Shown here: in pieces, positions 9,218 to 18,672 of the stretch
How positions within the stretch are numbered: the first letter of the stretch is position 1
Layout: each line of letters starts with the position of its first letter
DNA from: Spongiivirga sp046524175
Lineage (GTDB): Bacteria; Bacteroidota; Bacteroidia; Flavobacteriales; Flavobacteriaceae
Assembly (NCBI RefSeq): GCF_046524175.1
Contig: NZ_JBEFZF010000010.1
Coordinates: forward strand, 1 to 64,000
Length of the DNA stretch: 64,000 bases
Direction: 5' to 3'
The notes under the pieces: generated by a model
The model's input: the letters and a program-made list of their open reading frames with translations, nothing else
The model's database searches: none
What the model was told of the DNA's origin: nothing
Translations under genes and position numbers: made by a program

Positions 9218-10367
9218 GATTTTGATTTTTAATTCTTAGTATTTTCCCATCAGGCTCGTCAGTAAGTATATATAATTTACCTTCCGGACTTTGTGCTACT
9301 TTTCGGCTTCGTATTCTGCTGTCTAGAAACAGCTCCTCAGCACTTTTTACAATTTCTCCGTCTACCGTAAATCTCCAAAGACTACCTCTACTTAATCCTG
9401 ATACAAAAAGACTGTTTTTCCATGCAGGAAATTCATCTCCTGTATAAAAAGTCAATCCCGTTGGAGCAACTGTATGCGGCCACCACCATACTGGATTTGT
9501 AAACGCAACACCTTCCAGCTTTGGAGGTTTGTATGAATCGCTTCTATAACCACCTGTTGTAATGATAGGCCAACCGTAATTTCCACCTGATTTTAAAATG
9601 TTTATCTCATCACCTTGCTTCGTGCCATGTTCGCTAAACCAAATCTGACCCGTTTTTGGATGCATGGTAATTCCTTGTGCCGCCCTAATTCCTATTCCAT
9701 AAAGACCTGGAACTCCATTTTTCCCAAAGTCAGGATTATCTTTTGGGATACTTCCATCTTTATGTATCCGATATATTTTGCCTCTTCTATCTGTAATATC
9801 TTGGGCAATAGGAAGTGCAGGCTCATCAATTTCTCTAAATAAACGTTCGCCAATAGTGGCGTATAACATACCATCTTTTCCAAAACACAATCCGCCACCA
9901 TAATGAAAATACTCCCGGGTATAAGGCTTTGCCTCTATCAGTACTTTTATATTGGTTAAAGAATCATTTTCAAGTCTAGCGCTGACAACTTTTGTAGTGG
10001 TAGCCGTGTCTCTTTTTGCTGCATATGAAAAATAGATGTTTCTGTTGCTTGTAAAATCTGGATCAAGAACTACGTCAAATATCCCGGAATTATCACCACG
10101 CATTTGAACTCGAATACTATCGGTTAAATCTTTAGGAAAGCCTTTGATGACTTGTTTGGTTTTAGACTGAAGATCTATTCTTAACAAATCACCATCTTTT
10201 TCAGCAACTAGCACATCATTTTCATTAATAAAAGCAATACTCCACGGGTGTTTTAATCCGCTACAAACAACCTCTTTGATTGGATTAGGAACAAAATTTA
10301 TTTCTTTTTTTGGTGTCTTATTACATCCAACAAAGGCAATTAGCAATACCAATAGAATTCGACTCAC
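9210..10367 (-). CDS. PQQ-type sugar dehydrogenase (glucose/sorbosone dehydrogenase fold) lipoprotein
   Basis: A 385-residue six-bladed beta-propeller of the soluble glucose/sorbosone dehydrogenase family. The N-terminus is a lipoprotein signal with lipobox FVGC (Cys15), so the enzyme is probably membrane-anchored on the periplasmic side or outside. Family marks include PWSIAF, DVLVAEKDG, HYGGGLCFGKDG, RAAQGITMHP and WFSEHG. Members oxidise sugars or related alcohols with PQQ, but many flavobacterial ones have no known substrate. The start is a GTG at 10365-10367; no ATG lies near, and the signal peptide begins there. It overlaps the NTF2-like gene and lies 101 bases after the AraC-type regulator. 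Confidence 0.85.
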   Translation of the reverse strand: MSRILLVLLIAFVGCNKTPKKEINFVPNPIKEVVCSGLKHPWSIAFINENDVLVAEKDGDLLRIDLQSKTKQVIKGFPKDLTDSIRVQMRGDNSGIFDVVLDPDFTSNRNIYFSYAAKRDTATTTKVVSARLENDSLTNIKVLIEAKPYTREYFHYGGGLCFGKDGMLYATIGERLFREIDEPALPIAQDITDRRGKIYRIHKDGSIPKDNPDFGKNGVPGLYGIGIRAAQGITMHPKTGQIWFSEHGTKQGDEINILKSGGNYGWPIITTGGYRSDSYKPPKLEGVAFTNPVWWWPHTVAPTGLTFYTGDEFPAWKNSLFVSGLSRGSLWRFTVDGEIVKSAEELFLDSRIRSRKVAQSPEGKLYILTDEPDGKILRIKNQNHE

Positions 10368-10468
10368 AGTAATAATTTTAGAAACCGCAAATTCAGTATG
10401 TAAAAGAAATTATTCTTTAATAATCATGATTTTAAAGACGATTTTGAAATAAAACAGCGGTCACAGAA

Positions 10469-11476
10469 TTAACTCATTTTCTTTCTATAAGCACTGGGAG
10501 TAAGCCCCGTTTCTGCCTTAAAGGCCAGGTTAAAAGAAGTGACATTTCCAAAACCACAATCATACGCTATCGTTGCAATCTTTTCAGTTATATACTCTTG
10601 AGAGGAAAGTAAGGCTTTCGCTTTTTTAATTCGATAATGGTTTATGAACTCTGAAAAGTTTTTCTGTTCATTTTGGTTAATAGCTTGGGATAATTCTCTG
10701 TTGGAGACTTTTAGCTTAAGTGCGATTTGATCCAACGAAATTTCTTCCTTACTTAATGAATCACTACTTTCTAAAAGTAATTTTAATCGCGTTATGATGT
10801 TTTTTGACTGATCTACATTTAGGGTAGAACCTTTATACTTTTCTAGAACAAACACGTGTTTTTTCAGTAATAAAAAAGAAAAAACATACATTAAAAAAGA
10901 GAAAGAAATTGCCCCTAAAATATAAAATGGGATAAGCCTGGCAAAAATACTTACATATAAAAACCACATAATTGTAATACCCAAAACAATCTGAAAATAC
11001 CATCTAAATAATGCCTTATTATGCTCGCTTTTTTGGTGGTACAGTCTGTACCAACAAAAGGCGAGATAAGTGGCTAAATGAACAAAAACAGACGCATATG
11101 CAATTGACGATGCGAAATCGCCGCGGTTCGGAATTATTGGGCTGCATACTGCATATAAAATAAAAGGAACTAGATGATAATAATCTGTTTTAGAAAACCC
11201 ATTCTTCTTTTCAAATAACGCTTTACCATAAAACCATAAAAATGGTCCAACCAATAAAATGGTTGAAATGGCAAGATTTCGAATTCTTGGGTCCACCGCT
11301 GTATAGTTATGAAAAATAGATTTCCCAATTCGAATGGTAAGAGCGAGTATTATAATTCCTAAAAATACGTTAGCCGCTCTATTCCCTTTTCTTAAGGTAA
11401 AAAGATAACCACATAAAAAAATTGCCTGGGCAATACCCAAACTGCTTAAAACCAATATAATACTATCACTGTTCAT
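10469..11476 (-). CDS. Membrane-embedded AraC-family transcriptional regulator
   Basis: A 335-residue protein with an N-terminal membrane half (about seven hydrophobic segments, residues 1-205) fused to a C-terminal AraC-type DNA-binding domain (about 230-335). The second helix-turn-helix is clear: IATIAYDCGFGNVTSFNLAF followed by TGLTPSAYRKK. This one-component layout, common in Flavobacteriia, would sense a signal in or near the membrane. It lies upstream of the sugar dehydrogenase on the same strand and divergent from the BNR-repeat gene, so either could be its target. Confidence 0.87.
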   Translation of the reverse strand: MNSDSIILVLSSLGIAQAIFLCGYLFTLRKGNRAANVFLGIIILALTIRIGKSIFHNYTAVDPRIRNLAISTILLVGPFLWFYGKALFEKKNGFSKTDYYHLVPFILYAVCSPIIPNRGDFASSIAYASVFVHLATYLAFCWYRLYHQKSEHNKALFRWYFQIVLGITIMWFLYVSIFARLIPFYILGAISFSFLMYVFSFLLLKKHVFVLEKYKGSTLNVDQSKNIITRLKLLLESSDSLSKEEISLDQIALKLKVSNRELSQAINQNEQKNFSEFINHYRIKKAKALLSSQEYITEKIATIAYDCGFGNVTSFNLAFKAETGLTPSAYRKKMS

Positions 11477-11586
11477 CTGTATAGCGAAATATACTATCTA
11501 AAATCAAATTTATTTAATAAATAAGATGAGTAATTAATTCCCTAAATTTATATGTTCTTATACTAATTCAACCAAATTCACAAACA

Positions 11587-14500
11587 ATGCGCACCATCAT
11601 TATCGCAGCACTCTCGCTGCTTATGTTTGCAATCCCTTCTGACAGCAACGCACAACGAAGAAAAAAATCAAAAAAACAAACTACAACACAATTTCCGCAA
11701 GAACTATATAGTTCGATGGAGTATCGGCTAGTTGGCCCATTTCGAGGAGGTCGATCAGCAGCAGTTACCGGGGTGCCTGGTAAACCAAACTTGTTTTATT
11801 TCGGAGCCACAGGAGGTGGTGTTTGGAAAACAGAAGATGGAGGCCGACAATGGGAAAATATTTCTGATGGCTATTTTGGAGGTAGTATTGGTGCAGTAGA
11901 AGTTGCACCAAGTGATCATAATGTTATCTATGTAGGCGGTGGTGAAAAAACACTCCGCGGGAATGTCTCTTCAGGTTATGGTATATGGAAAACCGAAGAT
12001 GCAGGAAAAACATGGAAGTCAGTCGGACTTAAAAATAGCCGACATGTACCTCGTATTGCCGTGCATCCAACAAATTCTGATATTGTATATGCCGCCGTAC
12101 TAGGAAACATATACAAGCCAACACAGGACCGTGGTATTTACAAAAGTACCGATGGTGGAAAAAGCTGGAGAAAAACACTTTTTGCAAATGATCTTGCCGG
12201 CGCAGTTGACCTTACACTGGATCCTAATAACCCAAGAATTATGTATGCATCCACATGGCGGGCGCAACGCACCCCTTATAGTTTGAGTAGTGGAGGTGAA
12301 GGCTCAGCACTTTGGAAAAGTACTGATAGTGGGGAAACCTGGAAAGAGATTTCAAACAACGAAGGATTCGCTGAAGGTATTAATGGGATTATTGGTGTAA
12401 CGGTATCTCCTGTAAATTCTGAGCGCGTTTGGGCCATTGTTGAAAATGAGAAAAAAGGTGGTGTATATCGATCTGATGATGGCGGAAAAACCTGGAGTAA
12501 TATTAATAGTAGTAGAGCCCTACGTCAACGCGCGTGGTACTATACACGAATTTATGCAGACACCAAAGATGAGGGTGTAGTATACGTAGTAAATGTAAGC
12601 TATCACAAATCGACCGATGGTGGTAAAACGTTTACCGGGGCAAGAGCCCCTCACGGTGATCATCATGACCTATGGATTGCTCCTGAAAACCCAAAACGGA
12701 TGATTATTGGCGACGACGGGGGCGCTCAGATCACCTATGATGGCGGTGAAACTTGGAGCACTTATCACAACCAACCAACGGCACAATTTTATCGTGTAAC
12801 AACAGACAATTCATTTCCATATCGTATTTATGTAGCACAGCAGGATAATTCAACCATAAGAATAAACCACCGTAGTGACGGTTTTAGTATTGATGAAGAT
12901 GATTGGGAGTCAACAGCGGGAGGTGAGTCAGCTCATATTGCTGTAGATCCCGAAGATAACGACATTGTATATGGTGGTAGTTATGGCGGATTCTTGACAA
13001 GAAAAAATCATAAAACAGGTACGACTAGAGCAATTAATGTTTGGCCTGATAACCCTATGGGGTATGGTGCCGAAGGAATGAAATACCGTTTTCAATGGAA
13101 TTTTCCGATTATCTTTTCAAAACACAATCCAAACAAACTATACACCTTTTCACAACACGTTCACGTAACAGAAAACGAAGGGCAAAGTTGGGAAATAATA
13201 AGTCCTGATCTTACACGTAATGATCCAGAAAAATTGAAATCTTCAGGTGGCCCCATTACTCAAGATAATACCGGAGTCGAATATTATTGTACCATTTTTG
13301 CTGCTAATGAAAGTCCGTTACAAGAAGGGCTTTTATGGGTTGGTAGTGATGATGGCTTGATTCATGTTACTAAAGATGGTGGTAAAAATTGGGAAAATGT
13401 AACTCCTAAAGGCGCACCTAAATGGTTAATGATTAATAGCATTGAACCATCGCCATATGATGCTGGTACTTGTTATGTTGCGGGGACCTTGTACAAAACA
13501 GGAGATTTTAAACCATACCTGTATAAGACCACTGATTATGGTAAAACCTGGACCAAAATCACCAATGGAATTAACTCAGAGCATTTTACACGAGTTTTAA
13601 GAGCCGACCCTACCCGCAAGGGATTATTATACGCAGGTACTGAAACCGGGATGTACATTTCATTTAATGATGGAGCAAGTTGGGGGCCATTCCAATTGAA
13701 TTTACCAATTGTACCTATTACCGATTTAATTGTAAAAGACAATAATCTGGTAGTTGCTACCCAAGGGCGAAGTGTTTGGATTCTTGATGATCTGACAGTT
13801 CTATATCAATTAAATAGTAGTGATGAATCAAAGTCCGCGATTTTATTTAAACCAAAAGACAGCTATCGTACTAAAGGCGGTGGCGGTCGCGAATCGAAAA
13901 CCGCAGGCACCAATCACCCAGGAGGTGTTATCACTCATTTCTATTTAAAAAATTACGATAAGAAAAAGGACACTATAAAACTTACCTATTTTGATAGCAA
14001 AGGCGATACTATAAAGACCTTTAGTAATAAGGACAAAAAGAATATGATTCGTAATCTTGAAAAAGGTGGCAATACTCATGTTTGGAATATGAGATATGAA
14101 GGTGCCGAGCGTTTAAAGGGCATGATTTTGTGGGGAGCTAATTTAAATGGTCCTAGAGCGGTTCCCGGAAACTACAAGGTAAGACTTTCTGTTAATGGAG
14201 CTGAGCAATCGCAAGACATTCGCATTTTAGCTGATCCCAGAGCTGAAACTGATATTGCAGGAATGCAAAAACAGTTCGATTTTGTGACCAATGTAAACGA
14301 AACAGTTGATAAAGCGCATAAATCGATTAAAAAAATGCGAAATGTAAAGAAACAACTAGAGGCCTTTACAAAACAATATGCGAAGAATGATAAGGTGAAA
14401 GATCTGGTTAAAAAAGCGAAAGAAATGACTAAAGAGCTTGATGAGGTTGAAAAAGCGCTATACCAAACTAAAAATCGTAGTGGTCAAGACCCTCTTAATT

Positions 14501-14718
14501 TTCCAATACGGTTAACCAATAAACTTGGGGCAGTTGCTAGTTTAGCAAATTTTGATGACTTTCCTCCTACCGATCAAGCAATAGCAGTTAGTAAAGAGCT
14601 TACTCAAAAAATAAATTTAGAATTATCTAAATTTGACAAATTAATGGGTGAAGGAATTTCAGCATTTAATAACGAATTTAATAAGCTGAAATTAAATTAT
14701 TTATTTGTAGAAGAATAA
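11587..14718 (+). CDS. Large secreted BNR/sortilin-like beta-propeller protein
   Basis: A 1043-residue exported protein. Signal peptide 1-22, then a basic stretch, then repeated Asp-box (S-x-D-x-G-x-x-W) blades: KTEDGGRQW, KTEDAGKTW, KSTDGGKSW, KSTDSGETW, RSDDGGKTW, TYDGGETW, KDGGKNW, KTTDYGKTW. These make one or two beta-propellers of the VPS10/sortilin and 'WD40/YVTN/BNR-like' type over about residues 40-730. The C-terminal 200 residues are a beta domain (PGNYKVRLSVNG) followed by a Lys-rich helical region. Members are often called glycosyl hydrolases, but no hydrolase site is visible. No T9SS sorting domain is present. Confidence 0.85.
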   Translation: MRTIIIAALSLLMFAIPSDSNAQRRKKSKKQTTTQFPQELYSSMEYRLVGPFRGGRSAAVTGVPGKPNLFYFGATGGGVWKTEDGGRQWENISDGYFGGSIGAVEVAPSDHNVIYVGGGEKTLRGNVSSGYGIWKTEDAGKTWKSVGLKNSRHVPRIAVHPTNSDIVYAAVLGNIYKPTQDRGIYKSTDGGKSWRKTLFANDLAGAVDLTLDPNNPRIMYASTWRAQRTPYSLSSGGEGSALWKSTDSGETWKEISNNEGFAEGINGIIGVTVSPVNSERVWAIVENEKKGGVYRSDDGGKTWSNINSSRALRQRAWYYTRIYADTKDEGVVYVVNVSYHKSTDGGKTFTGARAPHGDHHDLWIAPENPKRMIIGDDGGAQITYDGGETWSTYHNQPTAQFYRVTTDNSFPYRIYVAQQDNSTIRINHRSDGFSIDEDDWESTAGGESAHIAVDPEDNDIVYGGSYGGFLTRKNHKTGTTRAINVWPDNPMGYGAEGMKYRFQWNFPIIFSKHNPNKLYTFSQHVHVTENEGQSWEIISPDLTRNDPEKLKSSGGPITQDNTGVEYYCTIFAANESPLQEGLLWVGSDDGLIHVTKDGGKNWENVTPKGAPKWLMINSIEPSPYDAGTCYVAGTLYKTGDFKPYLYKTTDYGKTWTKITNGINSEHFTRVLRADPTRKGLLYAGTETGMYISFNDGASWGPFQLNLPIVPITDLIVKDNNLVVATQGRSVWILDDLTVLYQLNSSDESKSAILFKPKDSYRTKGGGGRESKTAGTNHPGGVITHFYLKNYDKKKDTIKLTYFDSKGDTIKTFSNKDKKNMIRNLEKGGNTHVWNMRYEGAERLKGMILWGANLNGPRAVPGNYKVRLSVNGAEQSQDIRILADPRAETDIAGMQKQFDFVTNVNETVDKAHKSIKKMRNVKKQLEAFTKQYAKNDKVKDLVKKAKEMTKELDEVEKALYQTKNRSGQDPLNFPIRLTNKLGAVASLANFDDFPPTDQAIAVSKELTQKINLELSKFDKLMGEGISAFNNEFNKLKLNYLFVEE

Positions 14719-14722
14719 GACC

Positions 14723-14754
14723 AAATTAGGCTGGTTTGATAACCAGCCTAATTT
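14723..14754 (+). terminator. Perfect 14-bp hairpin after the BNR-repeat gene
   Basis: AAATTAGGCTGGTT (14723-14736), loop TGAT, and the exact reverse complement at 14741-14754. It begins 4 bases after the BNR-protein stop codon. The 3' flank is TATATTTG rather than a pure T run, so its right edge also forms the promoter of hemJ. Confidence 0.75.
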
Positions 14755-14761
14755 ATATTTG
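14754..14761 (+). promoter_or_regulatory. -7 promoter element of hemJ, giving a near-leaderless message
   Basis: TATATTTG is an exact TAnnTTTG match ending only 5 bases before the hemJ ATG (14767). A transcript from it would start at or within a few bases of the start codon. The site shares its first base with the last base of the upstream hairpin. Confidence 0.5.
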
Positions 14762-14766
14762 CACTT

Positions 14767-15318
14767 ATGGCAGAAGCATACCCATACCTAAAGGCATTAC
14801 ATATTATTTTCATGGTCACCTGGTTTGCCGGATTGTTTTACATTCCAAGGTTGTTTATGTACCATATTGAAGCTTTAGAAAAACCATCACCTGAAAAAGA
14901 AATTCTATCTAAACAATTGGCTTTAATGACCAAGCGTCTTTGGTACATTATTACGTGGCCTTCGTTAGTCCTATGCAGTATTTTTGCTTTTGCCCTTCTT
15001 TATATTAAATATACCTTGGTCCATATGCCATGGATGCAGGTAAAACTGGGGTTTGTTATCTTGCTTTACCTATATCACATTAGATGTCATTTTATTTTTA
15101 AGAAGTTACAGCGAAACGAATCTAAATATTCCACTAATTTCATGCGAATATGGAATGAAGGTTCGACCATTATTCTTTTTGCAGTGGTGTTTTTAGTCAT
15201 TCTTCAAAATGCGTTTAATTGGATTTATGGTGTAGGCGGAATCTTAGGCTTGGGGGTTTTGCTTATGCTTGGAATTAAATTTTACAAGAAAGTACGAGAA
15301 AAAAATCCGGAAGCTTAA
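14767..15318 (+). CDS. hemJ: HemJ-type protoporphyrinogen IX oxidase (CopD/UPF0093 family)
   Basis: A 183-residue inner-membrane protein with four to five hydrophobic segments. It matches the HemJ/UPF0093 family: the N-terminal KALHIIFMVTWFAGLFYIPR (His and Arg conserved), the central LWYIITWP, and the WMQVKLGFVILLYLYH segment with its conserved Lys and His. HemJ oxidises protoporphyrinogen IX to protoporphyrin IX, the substrate of the ferrochelatase also in this window. The family's cofactor is heme b. Length is typical. It stands alone, with its promoter fused to the terminator hairpin of the preceding gene. Confidence 0.85.
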   Translation: MAEAYPYLKALHIIFMVTWFAGLFYIPRLFMYHIEALEKPSPEKEILSKQLALMTKRLWYIITWPSLVLCSIFAFALLYIKYTLVHMPWMQVKLGFVILLYLYHIRCHFIFKKLQRNESKYSTNFMRIWNEGSTIILFAVVFLVILQNAFNWIYGVGGILGLGVLLMLGIKFYKKVREKNPEA

Positions 15319-15354
15319 ATAGCTATAAGCTTAAAGTTCTATGTATTAAGCCTT

Positions 15355-15383
15355 TTGCCTTTTACATAAATCTACTACATTTG
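15355..15383 (+). promoter_or_regulatory. Vegetative promoter of trhO
   Basis: TTG (15355-15357, within TTTTG) and TACATTTG (15376-15383) are separated by 18 bases, an exact fit to the Bacteroidota pattern TTG / TAnnTTTG. The leader to the trhO ATG would be about 70 bases. Confidence 0.65.
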
Positions 15384-15462
15384 CGCACATTTTAGTTATA
15401 CCTACTTCACTTATTAGGTTGTTTAGGTATTTATTCTTTAACTCTTAAAACATTGGTATAGC

Positions 15463-16494
15463 ATGCAACTGTACAATAAATTAAGCGCTAAAGAAAGAGC
15501 AGCTCTTATTGAAGAAGCCGGTAAACAACGGCTCACGCTCTCTTTCTATCAGTATGCCAACATTGGCAATCCGCAAATTTTACGTAATCATTTATTCCTA
15601 GCATGGGATGCGTTAGAAGTACTAGGGCGAATTTATATCGCTAATGAAGGTATCAACGCCCAGTTATCGGTCCCCGCAGAAAATTTTGAAGCCTTTAAAA
15701 AACACCTTGATAGCATTACATTTCTTGAAAATGTTCGATTGAATGTTGCGGTCGAACAAGATGATATGTCGTTTTTAAAGTTAAAAGTGAAGGTAAGACA
15801 CAAGATCGTTGCCGACGGATTAAACGATGATACTTTTGATGTTACTAATAAGGGTATTCATGTGGATGCTGAGACCTTTAATGCATTAATAGAAGATGAA
15901 AATGCTGTTTTAGTCGATATGCGTAATCATTATGAAAGCGAAATAGGTCATTTTAAAAATGCCGTCACTCCAGATGTTGACACCTTTCGCGACTCACTGG
16001 ATATAATAGAAGAGCAGTTAGCCGAGCATAAAGAAGATAAAAAACTAGTGATGTATTGCACGGGAGGTATCCGATGTGAAAAAGCCAGTGCATATTACAA
16101 ACATAAGGGCTTCAAAAATGTATATCAATTAGAAGGTGGTATTATTGAATACACACGTCAAGTGAATGAAAAGGAGTTGGAAAACAAGTTTTTAGGAAAA
16201 AACTTTGTTTTTGATCACCGTCGTGCTGAAAAAATATCGGATGATATTATAGCCAACTGCCATCAATGTGGTGAGCCTTGCGACACCCATGTAAATTGTG
16301 AAAATGAAGCCTGTCATTTGCTGTTTATCCAATGTAAAAACTGTGCAGCAGAAATGAACGGCTGTTGTTCTGATGAGTGTAAAGAAATTAATGCCTTACC
16401 ATATGAAGAGCAAAAGGCACTACGTCGGGGTAAGCACAATAGCAACAAGATTTTTAAGAAAGGTCGTTCTGAGGTCTTAAAATTTAAAAAATAG
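15463..16494 (+). CDS. trhO: tRNA uridine(34) hydroxylase (rhodanese-domain TrhO)
   Basis: A 343-residue protein of the TrhO/YceA family, which makes 5-hydroxyuridine at position 34 of tRNAs using O2. An N-terminal acylphosphatase-like region (about 20-110, with GRIYIANEGINAQLS) is followed by a rhodanese domain (about 125-235) with the active loop CTGGIRCEK, and by a C-terminal Cys-rich region (CHQCGEPC, CENEAC, CKNC, CCSDEC) that probably binds zinc. The two Cys of the active loop are both present. It has its own vegetative promoter. Confidence is high because the active loop and domain order are diagnostic. Confidence 0.93.
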   Translation: MQLYNKLSAKERAALIEEAGKQRLTLSFYQYANIGNPQILRNHLFLAWDALEVLGRIYIANEGINAQLSVPAENFEAFKKHLDSITFLENVRLNVAVEQDDMSFLKLKVKVRHKIVADGLNDDTFDVTNKGIHVDAETFNALIEDENAVLVDMRNHYESEIGHFKNAVTPDVDTFRDSLDIIEEQLAEHKEDKKLVMYCTGGIRCEKASAYYKHKGFKNVYQLEGGIIEYTRQVNEKELENKFLGKNFVFDHRRAEKISDDIIANCHQCGEPCDTHVNCENEACHLLFIQCKNCAAEMNGCCSDECKEINALPYEEQKALRRGKHNSNKIFKKGRSEVLKFKK

Positions 16495-16676
16495 CTTCTC
16501 GAAATCTTAAGTGTTTAGTAAAACAACCACATTAAGATGTATTCACGTTAGTTTCAAGCGCTGAATTGCAATATAAAAAGGGTTTTCGTCAATAATTTTT
16601 GAAACCTCGGAGAAAATTCAGGAAACTCTTTTGGTTTCCGTTTAGGAAAATACATTGATTCAGCTTGATTTTTTGA

Positions 16677-16702
16677 TTCATTTTGTATCAAGACAAAATG
16701 AA
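16677..16702. repeat. 10-bp perfect inverted repeat in the trhO-hydrolase gap
   Basis: TTCATTTTGT, six bases, ACAAAATGAA. Either an operator-like dyad or a hairpin in the leader of the downstream operon. No U tract follows. Confidence 0.5.
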
Positions 16703-16752
16703 CAGTAATTTACCTTAGATTTTTATTTAGGCTAATGATATTGATCGATGAG

Positions 16753-16790
16753 TAGCGAATTATGGCTATATTTATTTCCATAATTCGCTA
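16753..16790 (+). promoter_or_regulatory. 13-bp perfect inverted repeat directly before the serine hydrolase start
   Basis: TAGCGAATTATGG (16753-16765), 12 bases, CCATAATTCGCTA (16778-16790); the ATG follows at 16796. In RNA this hairpin would occupy the whole ribosome-loading area, and in DNA it is a good dyad for a regulator. Either would control the hydrolase-exonuclease-TPM operon. Confidence 0.6.
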
Positions 16791-16795
16791 TTTCA

Positions 16796-17962
16796 ATGAA
16801 ACGATTTCTTAAGATCCTAAAACGGATTTTTCAGTTCCTTCTAATCTTAATTATTCTTTTTGTTATTGGGTTGTATCTATTCGATTACGACTACGTAATT
16901 CGTGGTGCTCGTATTGTATATGCTACAGGACATAATTCTGCCTTTATTGATGATTATACCTATTTTGAGAATGATACTATTCAAATGGGTAACAATCCTC
17001 AACCTTGGCCCATGCATAAAAACTATAATACGATTGAGGCGACAGATAGGCTAAAAGGCACCAATAAAGCATTAGGTACAGTTGCTTTTGTAATTATTAA
17101 AAACGACAGTATTTGGTTTGAAGATTACAACGACGATTTCGGCATTAGTAGTATTAGTAACTCGTTCTCCATGGCAAAAAGCGTGACCTCCGCCATGATG
17201 GGAAAAGCCATTTTGGATGGTTATATTAAAAGCTTAGATCAACCTGTTGGGGATTTTTTTCCACAATATGCGGAAGGATTAGCTGCTAAAATGACCGTTG
17301 GCGATCTATCATCAATGGCATCTGGCTTAGATTGGGTTGAACATTATACAAGTCCGTTTTCAGTAACTGCAAGAGCTTACTATGACGATGATCTGGCAGA
17401 AACTATTTTAAACCAAAAAGTGGTTTTAGAACCGGGACAACGAGTTCGCTATAAAAGTGGCAGCACACAGTTACTAGGAATGGTCATCGAAAAAGCTACC
17501 GGCAAAAAAATGGCTGAATATTTATCTGAATCTTTTTGGAAACCCATGGGAATGGAAAAAGACGGTCTTTGGCAGGTCGATGATGAAGATAATCGCTTGG
17601 CAAAAACCTATTGCTGTATAGGATCCAATGCACGTGACTTTGCGCGCTTTGGAAAGTTGTACAAAGACTTTGGTCAATGGAATGGCAAGCAATTATTAGA
17701 TTCCGCCTTTGTAGCAAAAAGTATCAAACCTCGTTTTGAAGAAGATGATGATTACGGCTATGGTTTCTGGCTCTTAAAACATCAGGGAAAAGATGTTTTT
17801 TACATGCGAGGTATACTTGGTCAATACGTTATGGTGGTACCTGATGATAATGTGATTGTTGTACGTTTAGGTCATCAACGAGCAAGGGTAAATATTAAGG
17901 GAGAACGTATTCAAGACACGGATTTATATCTACAAGAAGCTTATAAAATGATGGGGTTATGA
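16796..17962 (+). CDS. Serine hydrolase of the class C beta-lactamase / penicillin-binding family
   Basis: A 388-residue protein with an N-terminal membrane anchor (residues 10-29) placing the enzyme in the periplasm. The catalytic domain has the SxxK motif SMAK (Ser125, Lys128) and the Tyr-x-Ser motif YKS (Tyr219, Ser221); a His-Gln near the C-terminus (GHQR) is at the place of the third motif. The family includes esterases, D-amino peptidases and beta-lactamases (COG1680); the real substrate is unknown. It overlaps the next gene by 4 bases (ATGA), so translation is coupled. Confidence 0.9.
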   Translation: MKRFLKILKRIFQFLLILIILFVIGLYLFDYDYVIRGARIVYATGHNSAFIDDYTYFENDTIQMGNNPQPWPMHKNYNTIEATDRLKGTNKALGTVAFVIIKNDSIWFEDYNDDFGISSISNSFSMAKSVTSAMMGKAILDGYIKSLDQPVGDFFPQYAEGLAAKMTVGDLSSMASGLDWVEHYTSPFSVTARAYYDDDLAETILNQKVVLEPGQRVRYKSGSTQLLGMVIEKATGKKMAEYLSESFWKPMGMEKDGLWQVDDEDNRLAKTYCCIGSNARDFARFGKLYKDFGQWNGKQLLDSAFVAKSIKPRFEEDDDYGYGFWLLKHQGKDVFYMRGILGQYVMVVPDDNVIVVRLGHQRARVNIKGERIQDTDLYLQEAYKMMGL

Positions 17963-18672
17963 TACATAAATTACAACTTGAAAACATATTATTTTTAGAT
18001 ATAGAGACGGTTCCCGAACATCAAAAATTCGAAGAGCTCACAAAGGAAAAACAGGAACTGTTTGAAGCAAAAACTGCCTACCAGCGTAAGGAAGAGTTTA
18101 CGGCCTATGAGTTTTACGATCGCGCTGGTATTTGGGCGGAATTTGGGAAAATCGTTTGTATTTCAGTCGGGTATTTTGTGTTTCGAGGTGATATTAGAAA
18201 CTTTCGTGTAACCTCATTTCATGGAGAAGAAACGCAACTTTTAAAAGCCTTTAAAAATCTGTTAGAAACGCATTACAATAGACCGCAACATCTATTATGC
18301 GCTCATAATGGGAAAGAATTCGACTTTCCGTATATCGCAAGACGAATGATCATTAATAAAATAGACATTCCCTTTAAACTTAATTTATTTGGCAAAAAGC
18401 CCTGGGAAGTCCCACATATTGATACCTTAGAATTATGGAAATTCGGAGACTATAAACACTATACATCATTAAAGTTACTTACCAATATACTCGGTATTCC
18501 TTCACCCAAGGACGATATCGATGGTAGTCAAGTAGCATCAGTTTATTATGAGGAAGATAATATCGATCGGATTATTGAATATTGCGAAAAAGACACCATT
18601 GCCGTGGCCCAAATTTTACTACGTTTACGCAATGAAGATTTATTAGTTGATGATGAAATTAAAAAGGTATAA
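17959..18672 (+). CDS. Predicted 3'-5' exonuclease of the PolB-associated (DEDD) family
   Basis: A 237-residue ribonuclease H-like protein. DEDD motifs are visible: FLDIETVP (Asp14, Glu16), CAHNGKEFDFPYIARR (middle Asp) and EYCEKDTIAVAQ (Asp of motif III). The family (PF10108, 'predicted 3'-5' exonuclease related to DNA polymerase B') acts on nucleic acid 3' ends, but no cellular role is established for the stand-alone flavobacterial form. It is embedded in a chain of overlapping genes between a periplasmic hydrolase and a TPM protein, which looks like shared transcription rather than shared function. Confidence 0.85.
   Translation: MIHKLQLENILFLDIETVPEHQKFEELTKEKQELFEAKTAYQRKEEFTAYEFYDRAGIWAEFGKIVCISVGYFVFRGDIRNFRVTSFHGEETQLLKAFKNLLETHYNRPQHLLCAHNGKEFDFPYIARRMIINKIDIPFKLNLFGKKPWEVPHIDTLELWKFGDYKHYTSLKLLTNILGIPSPKDDIDGSQVASVYYEEDNIDRIIEYCEKDTIAVAQILLRLRNEDLLVDDEIKKV

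Larger units (their letters stand above)
16495..16795. other. Intergenic region with three inverted repeats and no gene
   Basis: 301 bases between trhO and the serine hydrolase. No open frame of note. It contains GGAAAC/GTTTCC (16621-16639), TTCATTTTGT/ACAAAATGAA (16677-16702) and a 13-bp perfect repeat (16753-16790). None is followed by a proper T run, so the trhO terminator, if any, is not obvious. Confidence 0.6.
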
